From Copromyces sp. CBS 386.78 (lineage: Eukaryota > Ascomycota > Sordariomycetes > Sordariales > Sordariaceae): a stretch of DNA of 57,757 nt. The stretch is taken from positions 1 to 57,757 of the forward strand of contig MU839272.1 in the NCBI GenBank assembly GCA_030685235.1, written 5' to 3'. The notes under the pieces are model-generated. The model worked only from the letters and a program-made list of their open reading frames with translations. It did no database searches and had not been told where the DNA came from. Each line of letters starts with the position of its first letter. The first letter of the stretch is position 1. A program made the translations under genes and the position numbers. Shown one piece after another: positions 44,335-57,190 of this stretch.

Positions 44335-46705
44335 CTTAACTGATATTGCTGTTTTCTTGGTAGAAGAATTGGCGGTATTGATGCTGATCGCGAAGATGAG
44401 ATAGTCGACGGTCCAGTGATATCGATGTCGATGACGTGCCGAGTAGTGAAGTGCTTGAGTTGGACTGGTTGAAGGATCTGTGGGGGAAGCAAGCTCTACA
44501 AACTGGAGAAAGAGGAGATGGCCAAGATAGGACGGTGGGCATGACGTTGTATTTAACCTTGTATGCCAGGTGCGTCAACGGTCCTACGGATTAGTATATA
44601 GGATCCTGAGGACGGAGCTTAAGTGGAAGCACAGTGAGAAAACGCAAAAAAAGAAAAAAAAATTGGATGGATGAAAATGCTCCATCGGCATCCCGACCTC
44701 GAACGGGAGCATTTTCGAAGGTGGAGTGTTGTCAAAGATGCAGCGTTCGGTTGATGGCAGGTACCTCTACCTTGCAGGGTACATGCCACTTGCTTGACAT
44801 GGGCCATTGGACAGGTACGTACCTACTGTACCGAAGCATGAGGCTGCTGGGCTGGAAACACGGTGGTAAAACGGGAAATGGTCCCCGAACTCTGGTCCAA
44901 CTTTCTTGGACATTGTCGCAACATTGATTCGCTGCTAGCATCCCCTACCCTACCCCTTGATCGTTGAGAGACATGGAGGTTTGGGAAGGGGCCTGCCTCC
45001 TCGACTTCCATGTGTGAGAGAAAGCACAAGGAGCGTGTGGGTCCGAGGTTTGAAATATTGCCGGACAGGTGGAGCTTGCTGCTGGCCTGGTGCAACCTAA
45101 GTCGCTTCCACTTTAGCAGCATGGTAAGGATCCATTCTAGCTGCTCCACTGTGGGAATTGCCAACGGATCAACCTCCGGGTCAACCTCCAAAATCGGACA
45201 GTCCAGACCATGTCGAGAGCAGAAGCCGCGACGACGGACGGGAAGCTCTGAACAACATCCAGGATGGATGGCAAGTGGAACCTACACTAAGCACTACGAG
45301 TCACAACAAACTCGTCAATGCAGTATGTAACTACCTATGGAAGGAGTGTTTTGTGCACAACCGAGCTCGCTGGAGGAAGGTGCATCGTGGCAACACGCAG
45401 CCGCCGCCAATTACCTAGGCACTTCGAGCCCTCACACTCAAGGTACAGTAGGTAGGCTCCATACACACCTACCACTACCTAAGGTACGATTGGTACCACA
45501 TACTTGCGGTCATGATAAAAACAATTTGTACTATCATGCCCAGTTTGAGAGGCCTCACTCACAATACCGAACACCCAAGTGCTTGCCGGTGGAAATTCTC
45601 GCCTTTGAGCGATAGAGCGAGCTGGCAGTTGCGCCAAATGTTAGTCGACTTTAGCTGCAGGTGGGCGTGATTTAGCGCATTTTATGTCTCCATAAACTTC
45701 TTGGCTCCTTCCTTTCCATCTCTCCTCCGAGTTGTCGAGGGAAGGTGCACAGTGGCATATACGACCGAGGATCTCGGAATCGGGAGGTCAAGTTGACGAT
45801 ATCAGTTGGGAAAAGAAAGGGAATGAAATGAGTCGTGATGGTTTCATGTGCTAAAACGCATTTTTTCCGAAAGCGGGCTGTTGGCCTTTGGAACCACGAC
45901 TGGGTGCTGCCACCAAGAGCAGAGCCCCAGAGGTGAAGGTCAACGCCTAATGTTTGTTAAAGTCTTGGACAGATGAATCAACATGTCATTGTACCTTCCT
46001 TCCTGCGAATATACGGTGGGAATCACCTGTTGTTCGGGCCCGGTGAAAGATAACGCTCCGTCGTCGTACCTACCTGCTACCATAGGCTACTACACTCACC
46101 GCCCCTGCACTCACTGCATGTTTGGGGCAGGTGCTCTAACGGTCGCATAGGTTGGCACCTTCCCGTCGACCATTTGAAGTCTGAACGCAGCATGGACGGT
46201 GTGTTGGTGCGACTCAAGTACCGGCTACAAGTCGTCATGTATCCTTCAATCACCATCCTTGTTACGAGGAGTCTGTCGTGCATCTTTTCCATCAAGTGCT
46301 GCCAACACATGTTTCCACTCGTTCTTTAAAAGCTCTCCCCAAAGTCTCGCGATCGTGTTAACGTCGTGTGCCGCGTCCAAAGACTCAACATGATTATTCT
46401 GAAACATTCGGGACTCCAATCTGGGTAGTCACCCTCATCAGGCTGTTTGGGCATTTCGTCTGTGCAAAGAAAGATATGGCCGACTAAGGTATTGTATGAG
46501 CGTCGATCCAGGGGTCGATGTGCGCTATGACGATTCGGTGACGGGCCTTTGGTCAACATCACTCGCATTCGAAACGACATTGATCCCATCACCTTTGGCA
46601 TCGAATTTTGACGAAAGGGTTCCCGTCGTGCCATGCTAACGGATAACGGGCCGATCTGAACTAGGCAGAACGCCCGAAGACAAAGACTCGGCGTACAATC
46701 TAACC
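44335..46705. other. 2.4-kb stretch without a convincing gene
   Basis: The part next to 44335 is likely the 5' leader and promoter of the small minus-strand gene. At 44673-44715 an 11-bp inverted repeat (gaaaatgctcc/gggagcatttt) could form a hairpin. Words of the type tacctaaggta/aggtacgt occur repeatedly between 45400 and 45500. Confidence 0.4.
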
Positions 46706-47012
46706 CTGGTTTGTTTGTTAGTCTGGTACAAAAAACGCCCATTTCCACTTTCGAACTACTAAAAGTAGAAAAGAATTCAAGTTTCGAGCGGACGGGTGCT
46801 GTAGAGGGGACTACTCTCTTATATCTTTCTATCTTGGAGGCCTTAAATGAAGACGGAAAGAGGCATCAGAGGCTTCTGTGGCGTTTTTAACCCTTGCCAT
46901 TGTCCCATAATACTTCAAACGGAGGCCAGTTTCTCTTTTTGAAGGCCAATGAGAGCTCCAAATCTCCCCTGCTCAACCCTTGCCCGAAGAACCAAACTAA
47001 CAAACAAACCAG
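46706..47012. mobile_element. Probable MITE (307 bp) with 22-bp TIRs
   Basis: ctggtttgtttgttagtctg (from 46706) recurs in inverse orientation ending at 47012, with one mismatch over 22 bp. The right-hand ~90 bp are repeated in inverse orientation at 52605-52690, so this is a dispersed repeat. No clean target-site duplication was found, and the outer flanks (tacaat...attgta) are themselves partly inverse. The superfamily is undetermined. Confidence 0.6.
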
Positions 47013-49935
47013 TATTGTATTGTATTTCCGTCGTTGTCGGCGGCTGTTGGAAATTTTGCCAGTGGAAACCCAACTGCGGGGCAAAATTCCTAATTTCTAG
47101 TACGTAGCAGCCGTACCTTTTTACCCAACGACAAATCGCCCTTTTTCAAAAGCGACACACGTTTTTCCGGGCCGTAAGAATGTGTGATGGGTGGAATTTG
47201 TGGGTTTGCGAGGACCTCTCCATTCGCTTACGTACCATTCAGAAGGTTTTCCCCATCGACTCCGACTCGCAAAGGAGCAGACCCCGGGAAAACAGTGCTT
47301 GTTGTGCTGAAAATTCCCGCATCTTCAATTTCAACACAAACGAAAAAGAAAAGAACATGGGATGTCCTGCCAATGCCCGCTGGTGAATACCCTGTCAACT
47401 CTTTTTCAGGCCGCAAGTCCAACCATCTCGAGTCGCCAAGCGCGGCCTCTCTCATCGGCGTGTTAGCGGTTGAACGTGGGGAGACCCTCGCACCTTGATC
47501 GAGACGCAAAATATCCTGTGGGGTTCGGGAATTGAGGCTCAGTGGTGTTATTACACACGGAATCTCCGATCCAGCTTCACCCGAGTCTCAACTCTAGCCT
47601 CGGATTCATCTGGTCTCGGAACGCGCACGCACAGACACCGAAGTTGATGGTACAACACAACAGCCGATGGTCTTGTCGACAGGATCGAAAGATTTTGGAG
47701 TGTTGAGACATCATAAAGTCCCTTTTGATTCCCCTCAATTTACCCAGCTAATATTCCGGTGGCACGGTTAGCGTCCTTTGCTTTTTTTGCTCTCTGAACA
47801 TATCAAGGGTCTTACTGTCGGACACAGCTCGACGCTTGTGAAGACAGGATGGACGCACGGCCACCTACCCACAGTGTGCCGAAAGGGGCCGCCGAAAGTC
47901 CAGGGAGATGTTTGTCCTCGGGGTTCGTTTCGGCCAGGTTTGCTTGGTTCGGTGATCGTCCCATCGACGAGGACTGGGGTTAGGGCTTTCTCTTCCCAAT
48001 GTGGCCAACGGACCCTGTGATTCTGAGAAATGTTCTGGAAGGTTTTTGGAAGCTTTGGTCTCTTCGGGTTAAGAGCCAAGACAGGGAAAATGCGAGCATC
48101 ACCGAAGCCTGTCCCATGTTCGCCCGTGTCTCACTTTGGCCCGGCGTCAACCAGCGTCACAAAATTGAAGTCTATCAACGCCAGCCTCCATCACCCCGTC
48201 CGATCCGCGAGTATCCAACACGACTCCGCCGCACCCGTTGCCCTGTGTGCTCCGCCATTGGCATTCGGGTTGAAACCGAAGTCGAAGTCAAGAACATGCA
48301 CGGCCACGAGATCGACATGGATTCGCAAAATCCTCAACTTGTTTCCGATGTGCGACATTTGCGTGCTGGCTGCGGCTGTGATGTTTTCAACGTGTCCATC
48401 AAGAATATGTACACTACACAAAAGGCACAAAATCATCACAATTTCAAGGGGGGTTTTAGAACCCCCGCTTCCCGTTCTGGACTCCTCTCCTGCCATCTAC
48501 TGTATCAAGGGGGTACAGTACATAGGCGATATACCTGAATGCGGAAGGCCAGAGAGCAGTATGGAGCCACTGGGGCCCATGTGGCTCTCTGGGGACCAAA
48601 GCGCGTGAAATTTTTTCTCTCTTTGAAGTGGAATCACTTCCGTAAACAGAAGGCGGGGAGTTGAAAGGGAGTTCGTGAAAACCATGACATTGCATGTGGC
48701 CAGAAGAGTTCTTTTTCTCTCCTTGCAACATTTACATGTGCTTGTTGGCCTGAAGCCAGCCCAGCAGCACAGCACATCCACATTGCAAGTCCGACTTTGG
48801 TGGCATACCGCCCGGCCGTCCGTCGACTTATAAACTACCCGTTGGTCAGCAGAGTTGGGGAACAGACAGGAACTGTCAGCCTCCCCAACGGGTACAGACT
48901 AAGAAATCCAACCGATGCACTACAGATATGCTACATTGAAAGGAGGGGATCTCAGGAAGCGATGCGGCTCAATGCAACGTCCTATGCTTGACCTCCCCCG
49001 TCCCGATCCACGAGCTCCGTCTTCCGTCCGGGCCAGTTTGCGGCACGGAGACAGAATGCACCTCGGTACCCGATGGACCTACCAGATTTGGTAGTGTACT
49101 TGGAGATATCAAATCCTGAAGCCACCTTGCCATACGGAATGCATCGGTTCTGGAATGGCTCTTTGAATCTGGCCGGCGGCGGTCAACGACTGCCAGATCG
49201 AGTTTGATACCGGATAGCTCTGGTCCACGACTGCCGGCAATCGGCGCTTGGCGGCAATTGCGGCATGCGCCAGGCAGCTGCCGACACCGACGTCGTCCGT
49301 GCCGGAATTCGCCGTTCCTTCCACAAACAGACAACGTTGAAACTCATACGAGAATTGTTCGTTTCGTTTACCTCCCGTCTGCCTGTTCAAACGAAGGCAC
49401 ACCAACTGAAACGTTGACTTTTTCATCATCAGGATGACATCCAAACCCCCAGGCCAGCAACCTATACCGAAGAACAACGCGAGACACGCATAATCCATGA
49501 CACAAACATCGATGACCGCTACTAGTACGACGTCCAAAGTTCGGATGTTGGCACTCTTCGAGCCCTTCCAGAAACACGTTAGCAATGCCAAGGCCGGTCC
49601 ACCGGTCTTCTAGAAGCGAAGCTCAATGTGTGGATAGAGGCAATCGCCAATGGTTGCGTCGACCGTGGCACCCAATGGAGTCTCTATTCAATTCTCGGTT
49701 TGGTGTGGAGTGATGATCCATCGCACCTCGGTCCACCGTCCCACACTTTGGCCGAAACCAGCGCCTCTTCTTTTTGATGACATCCCAGCACCATGCAACG
49801 TTATGTGCTCCAGAAGCGTTCGCAGTGGTTCGTCCGTCTTCAACTCTCCACGCCGTGTAAATTGACGCACAGTACACTCGGACATGAATCCTGGTCACCA
49901 TGGTTAGCTGCTACGGGATTGGGCCTTACTACCTA
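47013..49935. other. 2.9-kb stretch without a convincing gene
   Basis: Overlapping plus-strand ORFs of 179 and 192 codons (47999-48538 and 48030-48608) are the longest. Neither has a domain, and the two frames are equally open, so neither is supported. No RNA gene was seen. Confidence 0.4.
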
Positions 49936-50144
49936 CAGTAGACACCCTAGTAAATCCGTAATCCAACTAATTCGGGTTCTGCGGGGAGCCTCTGAAGAAC
50001 TTGCGTTTACTAGGCATCTTCCACTTACTAGGGTCACCATTACATACAAATGGCTAGTCCGGGCCACCACCATAATTGCATATACTAAGGAACTGAATCT
50101 GGACTTGCATTTTCTGGGGGTTGCATTTACTAGGGTGTCTACTG
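49936..50144. mobile_element. Short MITE (209 bp) with 20-bp TIRs, Tc1/mariner-like
   Basis: cagtagacaccctagtaaat (49936-49955) is repeated in perfect inverse orientation at 50125-50144. TA precedes the left end; the right flank is GA, so a TA duplication is only half visible. Further partial copies of 'tttactagg' occur inside. There is no coding capacity. Confidence 0.65.
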
Positions 50145-51160
50145 GACATTGTCGAAGCTCCGTCTGGGTTCTTTGGCCCCGCAGCTTCTCAATCGTGAGC
50201 GAGTCAGGCAATGGACAACGAGTTCACGATGTTCACAATGGGCACGACAACAAAGGACGAACGAGACGAACGACAAAACAGAAACTGCCAATGAGTACAG
50301 CCATCGGTTGACCTTCCGGTTACTTTCTACCTACATGTCTGAATACGTATACTTCGTCGAGACATTTTGCTGACTATTCGTAGGAATCTGCAGGCCCAAC
50401 GTTTTTTCGACATCTTCCGCAAAACCACGCCGGCGTCCTGCCTAGCCCGACATGTGGGCTTCGATCAATTTACCACGTGGAACTCGGTCCATGAATTACA
50501 CAGCTACCGGGAAGCGAACGAATTGACGGAGAGAAGCAGGCATCAAAGCACAAACTTGATCGGAGATTTTCCATCCACATTCACTTCGGTATCGATACCT
50601 TGGAGAACATAACCCTTTAGAAACTTCATCAGTGAAAGGTACTCCTTCGGCCGAACTGAACACGGATGCCTGTGCATACGGTACTCGTCATCTTATTGTG
50701 CACCGTTGTCCAGTCGTGGGCCACCAAGGTGCACATATGCCAGCATATAGTCGGAGCGAGGTGGGCGTACATATGTACGTCCTAGGACCCTGACTTTTTG
50801 GCCATGGATGAAGGCGTTATCGAGACATCTTTGATGACCATGTCCCTGCAAGGTTATCTCCGTTCATCCTGAAGATGGGAAATACTCTTGGCACAACATC
50901 CAAACAGAAGTCCTGGCGTTTTGGCTTTGGGCACGGAAACAGCACTTTTTGCTTTGACTAGGAGTGCTGAGTTGACAGAAGTTGAGGTCTGTGTACAGGC
51001 TTTGTGGCGCCCTACGATGAACAGGAATGCCTATGACCTGGTGGCTCTTTTTAAGGCCTGTTCGTTTCCGCAGTAGTGGTTTTCCCTTAACTGCCCTCTT
51101 AACGCGCATGGTCCGCAGCTGCAATCCTGTAACATTAAGGCAGCATTAAGGTAGGCCAAG
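50145..51160. other. 1-kb stretch without a convincing gene
   Basis: Only short ORFs. A perfect 14-bp palindrome (cgtacatatgtacg) lies near 50766-50779. Confidence 0.4.
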
Positions 51161-51229
51161 ACTTTGGCTGCAAGATGGAAAGAGGTGCTTAACATCCCCT
51201 TTCTACCTTTCTTCTTTCCTCCTCTTTCT

Positions 51230-51395
51230 TCCTCCTTTTCATCATCACCACCATCTTTTTCATCACTACCATCTTTTCATCACCACCATCTTTTCATCAC
51301 CATCCTTTTCATCATCACCACCATCCTTTTCATCACAACCATCTTTTCATCACCACCATCCTTTTCATCATTACCACCACTCTTATCATCGCCAT
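51230..51395. repeat. Minisatellite of catcaccaccatctttt units
   Basis: About ten imperfect copies of a 15-19-bp unit composed of catcaccaccatc and ctttt. It generates fake ORFs rich in Ser/Phe/His on the plus strand and Met/Val/Lys/Asp on the minus strand. Confidence 0.85.
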
Positions 51396-52604
51396 CCTTC
51401 TTATAGTATTTGCGACGGCCATCCCCTATATTTATAGGGGGTTGAACGTTATAGTTGTATTTAACCGTAGTTCTTACCGCACTACAGCTCAAAATCGAGC
51501 AGTCTGGCAGTAAGAACTGCTGTTAAGGATTTCGAAGATTCTGGCCTTCTAATTGGCCAGATCGAAGATTTGGGGTAAGTGCAGGTGGTTGCAGGTAGTT
51601 GCAGGGCGTGCATGAAAAATAAGGTTTTTTTAACGAACGCAAAAAGGAGCAGTAGAGCAGTAATGCGTTATATCGTTACTGCGACCCGAATACTGCAAAA
51701 ATCTTAACTGGTTAACTTCTTACAGCGGAAACGAACAGGCCTTTACAGGTTCATCTCCGTCGCTTTTCGATCCCTCTGTGTCGACTCTTCTTACTTACCA
51801 AAGCAGAAGTTCATCTCGGTGAGAAATCTGACAAGGGCGAACAGCTCTCCTTTTTAGCAGGCCTCCGTGTGCAGAAACCCCCTTCTCAGCACGCGGATCT
51901 CGTTTTCATTACCAGCTTGCAGTACCTACCAACACTCTCTGCCACAACTAGGCTTTATTCAATTCTCTAGCCGACACAGCTTGTCCAAAATGTCGCGGTC
52001 GTTGCCAAGGCTAGAACACATGCTCTACGTAAGCTGCCAAAGATCGGATCGTAGCCACGGCACCATCGCAACGAAATGCGTCGATGTTGTGTGGAGAGAG
52101 TCCCGACAGACAGGTACGGCAGCAAGTTGACAAGGCCCACCTACAACTAGCGTTGACGCCATGTTCAAGCTTTTCCTTGGCACGACTTTGCAGCGGTGAC
52201 TTGCTTCCAACGCTGATTCTATAGGGCGTGTCCGATGCATCAGTAAGTGCCTCCAAGTAAATGGTTTCAATACATACCTTACATTTACGACGGGTGCCTG
52301 GGGAAGTAGAGGGGTGGTCTTGGCAAAAAAGGATACATTTTCACGGCTAAAGACATAACAGTGGATTACGGGATGGTCGCATAAAGTCTTTTCCGGGTTA
52401 ATGGAGGTGTCGGGCGCTTGCACTCTCATGGCCGATGCCGCTGCAACGTTTTACCTGTCACAATGGCTTGATGTCACCTCGCCAAACCCAAGATCGTCAT
52501 GACGCTTGGCAGGCTGTTTCAGATCATGATATCTAGCGAAAGCCACACTGCAACCTTGCCTCAACCACATCAGATACCCAGTACAAGAATCTGTGCAATA
52601 GAAG
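51396..52604. other. 1.2-kb stretch with small palindromes, no convincing gene
   Basis: agttcttac ... gtaagaact (about 51469-51517) and the near-palindrome gcagtaatgcgttatatcgttactgc around 51656-51682 suggest eroded DNA-element sequence. Minus-strand ORFs of 81 and 134 codons (52011-52429) overlap each other and show no domain. Confidence 0.35.
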
Positions 52605-52690
52605 ACTGGGTTGTTTGTTAGTTTGGTTCTTCAGCCATGGGTTGAACAGGGCAGAACTGCAGCTCTCATTGGCCTCCTTCTAGTTTTCGT
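52605..52690 (+). repeat. Partial second copy of the 46.7-kb repeat end
   Basis: ttgtttgttagtttggttct and the following ~60 bp (ending at ctctcattggcctcc) match the reverse complement of about 46922-47012. No partner inverted repeat follows, so it is a truncated or solo end. Confidence 0.65.
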
Positions 52691-53110
52691 TTGAAGCAAC
52701 CGACACGGAGACCAGGGCTTAGAACGTCACGAAAGCCTTTTCTATCTCTCTCCGTCTTATCCGGACGCCTCTTATGCCTTTTTCCGTCTTTTTCATGGTC
52801 CCCAAGTCTGAAGGATATAAGAAGGCAGTCCCCTATACCGCTTCTATTCAGATATGCTCTGTGGGGCATGTTGGATTCTAGATAATACAGGACATGTACA
52901 ATAGATAGATAGATAGCACCCTTTACGCCTGCCCTAGAAGGCCTACCTTCCAGATTCCACCGGCAGGCACCGGGCCGGCCTTGCTGGAGGCCACAAAGGT
53001 TCTTACAACCTTTATGCCCGCCTTTACCAAGGCTACCATTTACTAAAGGAAAGGCAATACCTTCTAAAAGCCTTATAGTCACCTACTTAATTAGACTACC
53101 AGGCCTTCTC
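52691..53110. other. Transition into the right AT-rich block
   Basis: GC content falls progressively. A short atag microsatellite (about 52900-52915) and words of the aaggcctt type are present. The 138-codon minus ORF at 52666-53082 runs through the repeat end at 52605-52690 and is not supported. Confidence 0.4.
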
Positions 53111-54100
53111 CAAAGGACTTACCTCTTACCTTCTACATCACACTTTCCTATATAAAATACTAATACAAGGTCTTCTATAAAATTACTCCCAAACTTCCGC
53201 ATTAAATAGTAGCTGCAACTAAATAATTAAATTAACCGACCGCCTTTTTAAAAAAAAAAAATTTTTAACGTTACAATTGATTAACGATTTTACCGCTATA
53301 CGTAATATCCTTTCCCTAATATAACCGGTACTACCTAATCGTAACGTTTAACTCTAGATTGCGTAGGGATAAACGTATAATCGAGATTACTTTAATTATT
53401 TAACTATAGCGTTAAGCCCTAATATAAACGGACGAATAATTACCCAATAGATTTAATTATTTAATTATAGCGTTAAACCCTAGACTCAATTAAATTAAAA
53501 AATCGTTACCCTTACCAATTATTTTAAAAACGTTTCAATTATAATATTAAACCTTAGATCTAAATATAGTAAAAACGAATACGACCGTACTATAAATTTA
53601 TTATAAAAATAACCCTATCGTATAACGTAATTAAAAATATCCTTCGTATCCCTTTACTTTAATGAAAATTAGTCCGCCAAAAAATAGTAATATATTTTTA
53701 CTATTTAAATCCGGATTTAACTTACCCTTCGTCCGAAGTTAAAAGTTTCCTCTACCCTTTAAAACGTATATAATAATAGGATAGCGGTCTCTTCTTTTTC
53801 CTTCGTTAATTATAAATTATATTATTAAAAATTCCCTTTTTATAATAATTAATATAATTAACCTATTAAATACTAAACCTCCTAAATAATTTCCTAATAA
53901 TAATCTATTTAAAATTACGAATAACCTTCTAATTATATTAAATACGCTCCCACCCGAACTTATATATTATAACCGGTAATAATTATTTAATACTTATAAT
54001 TATACTGAAATATTTATACCCCCCGGTAATAAATTTAAAAATAAAGCGCTAACCCCCCAACTACCCAGTAAATTATATATTAATTATCGGCCTAAAATAA
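53111..54100. other. RIP-mutated non-coding lead-in with a direct repeat
   Basis: AT-rich, CpA/TpG-poor. The segment tttaattatttaactatagcgttaagccctaa (in parts near 53391-53420) recurs about 60 bp further on with transition-type differences. No protein similarity was seen. It may be an LTR or leader of the following retroelement. Confidence 0.4.
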
Positions 54101-57086
54101 AAGCCTTTTCGAAGAATTTAAAATAAGGAAACGGGTAGAGCTAAAGATATTAAAATAGGGAATTAAGGATAATAAATACTCTTCAAAAGGAGCCGGAAAA
54201 ACTAGGAGGATAGTTAAATAATTATAAAAATAATAAATCGTCGATATTTTATTTATAACAAATAATTAACTATTTAGAATAGCAATTGCACAACGTAAAG
54301 AATAATAGAATTATCGATAATATAATTTAAAAAATTAACCTCTCTAAATTAATAGAAAAGTTAGAAGATGAAACGTAAGTACGTAATACCGCCGATAGGG
54401 AAAAGGTTACTAATATCCAAAAAATTATTAATAAAATAACTAAATAAATAAAAAGTTTTAATAAAGTAGTAAATTAGGCAAATCTATATATTACTACGAT
54501 AGAAATTAAATTAACCTAAGCCGAAAATAGGATAATAAATATAATTAACTATATTTCTAATTTAAAAACCGTAGTAAATAATATTAGTAATAGGGCTTAA
54601 AAACTTAATTATAATATTTATAATAAAATTAGAGAAGTAATAATAAAGAAGGTAAAGAATTTAATATAAATAATTTAAAAGGTATTAAGATTATTAAAGG
54701 AAATATAAAAATATTAATAAAAGAAATTAAATACTTTCGATAACCCTTAATTTAAAAAATTCTTAAAGTTTCCCTTTAATAGAATTTAATACTCCTCTAC
54801 GCTAAAACTAAATAATAAATATAGACCAATATAAGTTAATAATAATAATAATAAAAATAATAATATTTTTAGTATAGTAGAAGAAAACGACGCTAATTTC
54901 AACGCCCTTTTTAAAAGAATAATAGATACGCTACGCGGAAATTCTATATATACCAAATTTACTTCTAAATTATTAATTACGTAGAAAGTAATTTAAATTC
55001 TAACGATTATTAAAAGTACCCTTACTTTTAAAAAAAATCGCCTTCGTAGGGAGGATATCGGCTAATTTAACCCTTATTATAATAACCCTAATAATATTAG
55101 TAATATAATTGAAGAGAAGAATATAATTTATATTAATATTTATTATTTCGTAGACCGATTCAAATCCTTTACTAAAGACCTTATTTCGGGAAGGTCTATA
55201 GGAAAATAAATTATTACTATATTTTAAACCCTTTTTAATAATCCGGTAATCCGTTAATAAATAAACGAAATCTCACCTAATAAACGACGTAACTTCTATA
55301 TCGGCAGGTTACCCCTCTTAATAAACGCTTTTATTTTAAAATTTTTACCCGATTTAATTATAGTTACCTAGAAATTCGTAGAGGCTACCTTAAAATTAAA
55401 AAATATTACCGAAAACGAATATGCTTTTATAAATTTTATTTAGAAAAAATTATGCTAAATTAGAATTATAAATATTTTAAATAGAAATGGCGATAATTAG
55501 TACGGAATTATAATCTAAATCTAATTTAGCTTTAATATTAATATTCGCTATTTTCTCCCCGCCCCTCCTAAAATAAATTATTTTACTAATTATATATAAT
55601 TATTCGAAGAATTAAAGGCTTTACTATATATAACCGCTATTAATTAATACTTATATTTAATAAACAAGGCCTATAATTCCAGAGAATTTAAAAATACTAT
55701 AGGATCCTCTAATAATACCGCTAAATAAGGATAAACGAATTCCTTATTTAAAAATTACACTAATTCTTTCTCCTATAATTATTCTAATTACTTTAAAGGA
55801 TATTCTAAGGACCGCTCTAAAGACCGTTCTAAAGACCGCTTAAAGGATAATATACGTAGGGATAATATATATAGGGATAATATACGTAGAAATAATATAC
55901 GTAAGGATAATTAAAAAAATAATTACAAAAATAACCGAAAGGACTTCAAACTATATAATAAAATCTATTTCGTAAATAACTATTTAGAATCTTTAATAAC
56001 CGATTTAAATAATTATATATTTAATATTAAATCTATCTACAATAAATATTTTAAATATTTTAATTTATATATTATAATTAGAGCCTATATTAGGAAATAC
56101 CGACGGTTAACCGCCGCTAAGAATAAAACTAAAAACATAGATAAAGTTTTAAAAATTAAATACCAGGACTATAATAGGTAGTTCGGCTCTAAGAATAAAT
56201 TCTTCGCCTATATTAAAATTTATTAGGTTAAAAAGGCTAATAATAATAAAAATCCGATTCGTTTTATAAAATATAGTATTAATAATTATTCCGTAATCCC
56301 TTTCGTTAACCTAATTACCTATCTATCCAATTACGCAATTAAAAAAACTCTAAAAATTAACGAAAAAAATATAAAGTATAACCCTCTATCTATTTATACT
56401 TATTTAAAAATTAAAATTAAAACGGCGTTAAACTAATTATTTATAAAGGTTTATATTAATTTAAGAATAGGCCGGTTTATAATTTTAAAAATTTTATTTA
56501 ATAAATTAAATTATATTATTATTATTAAAGCCGCAAAGTAAATCCGAAGCGTTAGAAAAGATTCATCCATTTAGGAATAAATAATTTTTTACTTATTTTT
56601 TGTCAGAAAGGAATCTAATTTATACCTAATATTAACCTTAATAAAAGTAAAAAAGTCAATTTAGGTAATAAATTCCTTAGAGGCAAACACTCTCTTAAAT
56701 AATAATTTCATAAATTCTAAAAGCGGAATTATTAACTACAATAATACTAAAATAACCTTTAGCCGTTTCGACGAGTTTAGGATAGATTTTACTATCGATA
56801 AAAGATTCAATTTATATTACTACAAAATAACGACCGTTAAAAATATTATTATTAAACTAAATTAATAGGCCTACGTCCTAATATTATATAAACCACTCCC
56901 GTTAAGGCGCAATTTTAAATTCTCTACTAAATTCCCCCAAGCCCTAAATACTATTATTATAAATAAAACCCTCTAAATCGTATTCGTACAAAATAATAAC
57001 CCTTTTAATATATTAACTATTCTTAAATATATTAAAATCGGGTCAATTATAGAATTCGAAAATATAATATATACTATAATAAATTA
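54100..57086 (+). pseudogene. RIP-degraded retroelement gag-like ORF
   Basis: The plus-strand reading is continuous in one frame apart from TAA/TAG at likely Gln/Trp codons. Near 55130-55420 it reads YYFVDRFKSFTKDLISGRSIG, then INEISPNKRRNFYI and LINAFILKF, resembling the capsid part of fungal LTR-retroelement gag. A repetitive Lys/Asp/Arg/Ser segment follows (55800-55915). Near 55960 FKLYNKIYFVNNYLES could be a mutated 'KCFVC...' knuckle. The last part (56760-57080) includes FDEFRIDFTIDKRFNLYYYK and YVLILYKPLPLRR, which I do not recognise. No reverse transcriptase or integrase is present before the sequence changes at 57110. Confidence 0.5.
55795..55915. repeat. In-frame tandem repeats within the gag-like ORF
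   Basis: Four copies of a 12-bp unit (aaagaccgctct) are followed by about five copies of a 15-bp unit (gggataatatacgta). Both periods are multiples of three, encoding KDRS- and RDNIR-type repeats. Confidence 0.75.
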
Positions 57087-57109
57087 AGCCGACGTCGAAA
57101 ACCTCAATT

Positions 57110-57190
57110 AAAATAGTCTTCCCTTGGGCGGAGCTGGATATACCCAAGGGAGGCAGTGAAACACCATTCTGCCCAAGCTAGGAGATTGTA
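57110..57190. other. Short GC-rich insert with a hairpin at the RIP boundary
   Basis: cttcccttgggc and cccaagggag form an inverted repeat around 57118-57153, and a second gcccaag follows at about 57171. RIP-type mutation stops here, marking the end of the retroelement remnant. Confidence 0.45.

Noticed and set aside
47999..48608. Two overlapping plus-strand ORFs of 179 and 192 codons
   Set aside because: Two frames and the opposite strand are equally open, and none has domain content.
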